Source: Pseudomonadota bacterium (lineage in GTDB: Bacteria; Pseudomonadota; Gammaproteobacteria; Burkholderiales; REEB80). From it: DNA of 64,000 nucleotides. The stretch lies in assembly GCA_018971485.1 (NCBI GenBank), contig JAGXAQ010000002.1, forward strand, positions 1 through 64,000, given 5' to 3'. Numbering within the stretch: the first letter of the stretch is position 1; each line of letters opens with the position of its first letter. The translations under genes and the position numbers were made by a program. Positions 60,487-64,000 of this stretch are shown here, in pieces. The notes under the pieces are model-generated. The model was not told where the DNA came from, did no database searches, and saw only the letters and a list, made by a program, of their open reading frames with translations.

Positions 60487-62121
60487 ATGCACTCAAAACC
60501 CGCTTGCCTGCATTCACCTACCCCTCAGGAGAATCAATCTGACTGCACTGCTGCACTGCCCAGACTGAAAACACTGCTTATAAGTGGTGGAGATGAGCGA
60601 CTTCTTCTGAACCCGGAAACTGGCTACAACCGCTATTACTGTCCTCCTTACCCGGAAGACTGTCAGGCGGCCTTCGGCTCAACTACTGCATCTGCCATTT
60701 CCAGATCCAGCTATGACAAGCTGAAGCAATACCGGAACCATCTTCTGCGCCAACTTCCCTGCTTACACTCCACAGGGCTCTATGAACAGGAAATGCAGCA
60801 ATTAAGGCTGTCCTTCCTGGACACGGGAGAATTTGAAACAAACAGCAGGCCTGACCTGATTTTTGCCGCCTCCGGAACAGATGCCCTCTACATCGCGGCC
60901 AGGCTCTGTGCCAGCCTGAACAACCAGCCTTTGTCCATTCTTATGATTGAACCCACCGAATCCGGGCGGGGAGTGCCTGATGCATTAAAAGGACAATGGG
61001 GGGCCCATCAACCTACCCTGCATTCTGACTCCCCACCCTCTTCTATCACCCGCACCAATCTTCCTGACGTTTACGCCATCCCCTTCAGGCAGCCTGATGG
61101 CTCCTTGCGGAATTCCCAGGAGATAGACGCCGGATTTGTTACCTTGGCGGAAAAAGCAATCGCAAGCAACCGGCGGGTTCTCATTGTCCTGACGGATGTC
61201 TCAAAAACAGGTGGCCTGGCTCCAGGCCTTGCCTGCTGCCTGAAACTGGCCCAGCAATACCCGAACAATATCCACCTGCTGGTAGATGCCTGCCAGTTCA
61301 GAATATCACCTCAAACCCTCAAAACCTATCTCAGCCATGGATTCATGATTGCCCTGACCGGATCCAAGTTTCTGACAGGGCCTGCCTTCAGCGGAGCACT
61401 TCTTATCCCTGACAGGCTCAAGGAACGCTATCGGCAAGGCCCCTTTCCTGAAGAACTGGCCGGATATGGCGCCAGGGGGGACTGGCCTGAAAACTGGCCC
61501 TGGCGCTCAAAACTTCCTGAAAGAGCCAACTTCGGCCTCCTCTTTCGATGGACAGCAGCGCTGGAAGAATGGAAAGCCTTTCTTGAACTACCCCATACCA
61601 GCCTTGTCCCCTTCCTGTTCCAGTTCAGGGAAGCCCTCCTCAAACGATTTCACAAGGACCCATTATTCGAGCTTTTACCCGTGCCAGATATCCACAGGCA
61701 ACCCCTGTCCATCCAAGACAGCTGGGACAGCATCCAGACCATCTTCCCATTCAGGCTGTATCACAACGGGCCTGATCCTATCCATCTTAGCAGGCATGAG
61801 ACCCAGCAAACCTACAAATCCTTGCAACTCGCCCATTCCCATCCCCAATCAACACAGGCTGGCTCCAAGGGATCAGGCCTTGCCCGCTATCAGCTAGGCC
61901 AACCCGTATACTGGGGGGCCAACCCGGATGCATGCCCCGGCGCCCTTCGCCTGTCCCTGAGTTCAAGACTTATCATTGAGGCAGTATCAGGGGGGGCGTT
62001 ATCCAGGGATAACGTTATTCAAAGAGCCCTGAACACCCTCGACAGAATAGCCGTCACGATTCATTCCCTCCAGGCTTTCACTTCGGACCGCCCCAATCAA
62101 GACCTCGATCCTGTGCAATAA
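60487..62121 (+). CDS. PLP-dependent transferase-fold protein of unrecognised subfamily
   Basis: A 544-aa protein starting one base after the ATP-grasp stop. Fold-type I PLP features: AASGTDALYIAARLC for the phosphate cup (about residues 127-141), LLVDACQFRIS with the cofactor Asp (about 262), and a lysine in IALTGSKFLTGPAFSGALLI (about 292) as Schiff base. The N-terminal segment LLISGGDERLLLNPETGYNR is distinctive and unknown to me. Aminotransferase, lyase or condensing enzyme are all possible. Operon position links it to the decarboxylase and ATP-grasp protein. Confidence 0.6.
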   Translation: MHSKPACLHSPTPQENQSDCTAALPRLKTLLISGGDERLLLNPETGYNRYYCPPYPEDCQAAFGSTTASAISRSSYDKLKQYRNHLLRQLPCLHSTGLYEQEMQQLRLSFLDTGEFETNSRPDLIFAASGTDALYIAARLCASLNNQPLSILMIEPTESGRGVPDALKGQWGAHQPTLHSDSPPSSITRTNLPDVYAIPFRQPDGSLRNSQEIDAGFVTLAEKAIASNRRVLIVLTDVSKTGGLAPGLACCLKLAQQYPNNIHLLVDACQFRISPQTLKTYLSHGFMIALTGSKFLTGPAFSGALLIPDRLKERYRQGPFPEELAGYGARGDWPENWPWRSKLPERANFGLLFRWTAALEEWKAFLELPHTSLVPFLFQFREALLKRFHKDPLFELLPVPDIHRQPLSIQDSWDSIQTIFPFRLYHNGPDPIHLSRHETQQTYKSLQLAHSHPQSTQAGSKGSGLARYQLGQPVYWGANPDACPGALRLSLSSRLIIEAVSGGALSRDNVIQRALNTLDRIAVTIHSLQAFTSDRPNQDLDPVQ

Positions 62122-62158
62122 TACAACTACCGATATTTAATTCCTGTAGGATTTTGCC

Positions 62159-63889
62159 GTGCAGTTTGATACTGAAATGCAAAAAAGAGGGCTTCGATAC
62201 CTTAGGGCCTTAACCCGATGGGATATTCTGGCTATCCTTCTTATCCTGACCCTGTTGCTGATTCTCGGCCTGATTGTCCGCCAAACCATCTCCCCTTTTT
62301 CTGTGGCAGCCCAACCCGATATTTCCCTGTCTGTCTGGAAACTGCCTGGATACACCCTTAAAACCACTTTCAGGATGCTGACCGGCTTACTGGCTTCTAT
62401 CCTGTTCACCTTCGGTTATGCCACCCTTGCCGCCAAGAACCGGCGCGCAGAAATGATCCTCCTGCCCATCCTTGATGTACTGCAGTCTGTTCCTGTTCTA
62501 GGCTATCTCTCATTCATATCGGTGCTGTTTCTTGATCTGTTTCCCCACACCTGGCTTGGGCCGGAACTGGCGGCCATTTTTGCCATCTTTACCGCCCAGG
62601 CCTGGAACATGACGTTCAGCTTCTACCAGGCCCTAAAAACGATCCCCCATGATCTGGATGAAGCCTGCCGATGCTTCCGGCTGACAGCCTGGCAAAGATT
62701 CTGGCGTCTCGAAGTACCATTTGCCTTTCCTGGTCTTGTCTGGAACATGATGATGTCCATGGCAGGAGGCTGGTTTTTTATCGTAGCCGCTGAAGCGATC
62801 ACCGTGGGCCACCTGCACATCGTTCTTCCCGGGCTTGGTTCTTACCTGGCCAAAGCCATTTCAACCCGGGATCTTCCTGCTGTAGGATGGTCCATCCTGG
62901 CTATGGCTATCGCAATTATCCTGTGTGATCAACTCCTTTTCAGGCCTTTGGTCGTATGGGCCGATCACTTTCGTTTCGAGCAGGAGCAAACTAGGATCCA
63001 CCCTAAAAGCTGGGTATGGAGACTGTTCAGAAAGGCAAGAATGGTTCGCATGGCCACCCGGCCAGCCCGCCAGGGGTTACGCTGGCTCATGAAAGCCCCC
63101 TTGCCCCAACTCTCCCGCCGGAACCGATCTGCCCGCCTCAACCACAAGCTTGATGGCACTATCGGATGGGCACTATTAACAGGCCTTCTAATACTGATGG
63201 CCTGGAAGCTATACTGCCTCATCCGGCCAGGTCTCACCTGCCAGGATGTACTGATTGTTCTGGAAAACGGAGCCATCACATTAACCCGGGTCATTATCCT
63301 GACCGCCCTGGCCAGCCTCGTCTGGGTTCCATTAGGCATCGAGATAGGCCTTCGTCCCAGACTCAGCCAGTGGGTTCAGCCTATAGCCCAGTTTCTGGCT
63401 GCCTTTCCCGCCAACCTTTTTTTTCCGGTTGCAGTACTGCTTATTGTCAAATACCACCTGACCCCTTCAATCTGGCTTAGCCCACTCATGATTCTAGGCA
63501 CGCAATGGTATATCCTCTTTAACGTGATAGCAGGAGCAAGCGCTTTTCCAAAGGATCTGAAGGAAGCCGCAGAAATGCTGCGTGTCAAAGGATGGAAACG
63601 TTGGCGCAAGATCCTTATTCCTGGCATCCTGCCCTATTATGTTACCGGAGCCATTACAGCCTCCGGTGGTGCCTGGAATGCAAGCATAGTATCTGAAATC
63701 GTTAATTGGGGACCAACCACGCTTAATGGATCAGGATTAGGGGCCTACATCGCGCAAATGACCATCAACGGAGACTATCCCCGGATTGCCCTGGGTATTG
63801 CCGTCATGTCCTCTATCGTCATGGCCACCAACCATCTTGTCTGGCGACCCCTTTATACCTTTGCTGCACGGCACAACCAGCCTGGATAA
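62159..63889 (+). CDS. Fused two-domain ABC transporter permease (NitT/TauT-like)
   Basis: A 576-aa inner membrane protein with two BPD-type permease domains in one chain. Each half carries the EAA loop that contacts the ATPase: PHDLDEACRCFRLTAWQRFW (first, about 163-182) and PKDLKEAAEMLRVKGWKRWR (second, about 464-483). About twelve membrane segments, with a basic cytosolic linker in the middle (RKARMVRMATRPARQGLRW). Such fused permeases usually pair with an ATPase bearing an extra C-terminal domain, and lack a known binding protein. Start GTG 62159 behind TAGGA; ATG 62177 is the alternative. Confidence 0.88.
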   Translation: MQFDTEMQKRGLRYLRALTRWDILAILLILTLLLILGLIVRQTISPFSVAAQPDISLSVWKLPGYTLKTTFRMLTGLLASILFTFGYATLAAKNRRAEMILLPILDVLQSVPVLGYLSFISVLFLDLFPHTWLGPELAAIFAIFTAQAWNMTFSFYQALKTIPHDLDEACRCFRLTAWQRFWRLEVPFAFPGLVWNMMMSMAGGWFFIVAAEAITVGHLHIVLPGLGSYLAKAISTRDLPAVGWSILAMAIAIILCDQLLFRPLVVWADHFRFEQEQTRIHPKSWVWRLFRKARMVRMATRPARQGLRWLMKAPLPQLSRRNRSARLNHKLDGTIGWALLTGLLILMAWKLYCLIRPGLTCQDVLIVLENGAITLTRVIILTALASLVWVPLGIEIGLRPRLSQWVQPIAQFLAAFPANLFFPVAVLLIVKYHLTPSIWLSPLMILGTQWYILFNVIAGASAFPKDLKEAAEMLRVKGWKRWRKILIPGILPYYVTGAITASGGAWNASIVSEIVNWGPTTLNGSGLGAYIAQMTINGDYPRIALGIAVMSSIVMATNHLVWRPLYTFAARHNQPG

Positions 63890-63895
63890 AAAATC

Positions 63896-64000
63896 ATGCC
63901 CCGAATCGAAAACATTCCCGTAATCGAAATGAGCCGGATCTGCATGGGATTCGCAAAATCATCCGGTGAATCCCTGCCTGTACTGACCAACATCAGCCTG
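63896..64000 (+). CDS. ABC transporter ATP-binding protein (partial, cut by right edge)
   Basis: Only 35 codons are inside the window: MPRIENIPVIEMSRICMGFA and then a segment ending VLTNISL. The pattern of a strand, ..SICMGF.., then VL..ISL, matches the opening of an ABC ATPase just before Walker A. It begins 6 nt after the permease stop, so it should be the ATPase of the fused permease. Confidence 0.75.
   Translation, partial: MPRIENIPVIEMSRICMGFAKSSGESLPVLTNISL

Overview
This 64 kb window looks like a stretch of a proteobacterial chromosome with roughly balanced base composition. The best guess is a betaproteobacterium (Nitrosomonadales/Ferrovales-like). The reasons are the gene runs ffs-dnaX-ybaB-recR, ftsK-lolA-rarA-serS beside trxB, alaC-hom-thrC beside an Mth938-like gene, and surE-pcm-nlpD. 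A betaproteobacterial-style rRNA leader also follows tRNA-fMet. Taxonomy is inferred from gene order and family resemblance, not from a search.

Layout. 1-420: minus-strand leader of an rRNA operon lying off the left edge, tRNA-fMet and tandem promoters. 421-3480: recR, ybaB, dnaX, SRP RNA and tRNA-Ser(GGA). 3540-5890: a decaying cupin / alcohol dehydrogenase / LysR locus in which only the dehydrogenase is intact. 5894-12794: accessory genes (two glycosyltransferase-like proteins, YceI, GNAT, aldo/keto reductase, TM2 protein, ClC antiporter). 13299-18839: a compact sucrose operon (fructokinase, fused sucrose-phosphate synthase/phosphatase, sucrose synthase) closed by a clear terminator. 18981-23760: cytochrome c, a QseBC-like two-component pair, CBS protein, small ORFs, GST. 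23779-28956: LysR regulator divergent from a three-gene EmrAB/NodT-type efflux operon. 29095-31776: membrane protein and a membrane-bound diguanylate cyclase preceded by an overlapping short hydrophobic frame.

31980-32783 holds fragments of an IS3-family transposase and of a P4-type integrase next to tRNA-Ser(CGA), the scar of an element once integrated at that tRNA. 32858-50675 is mostly housekeeping: serS, rarA, lolA, ftsK, trxB, smr, bcp, phoH, a run yoaA/dinG-tsaB-rimI-(holD-like), an NlpC/P60 hydrolase, clpB with a sigma32-like promoter, nadC. 50653-57229: threC-hom-alaC, Mth938-like, nlpD-pcm-surE.

57748 to the right edge is the most unusual part. It is a tightly packed plus-strand operon of a group II PLP decarboxylase, a TPR/ATP-grasp protein, a second PLP-fold enzyme of unrecognised subfamily, a fused double-domain ABC permease and the start of its ATPase. 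No substrate-binding protein is seen before the edge. It reads like an uncharacterised amino-acid- or amine-derived small-molecule pathway with a dedicated transporter, and is the best candidate for an undescribed system. Other notable items are short leader frames overlapping dnaX and the diguanylate cyclase, repeated extended -10 promoters at stable-RNA genes, and the helicase/psi-like clustering around tsaB-rimI.
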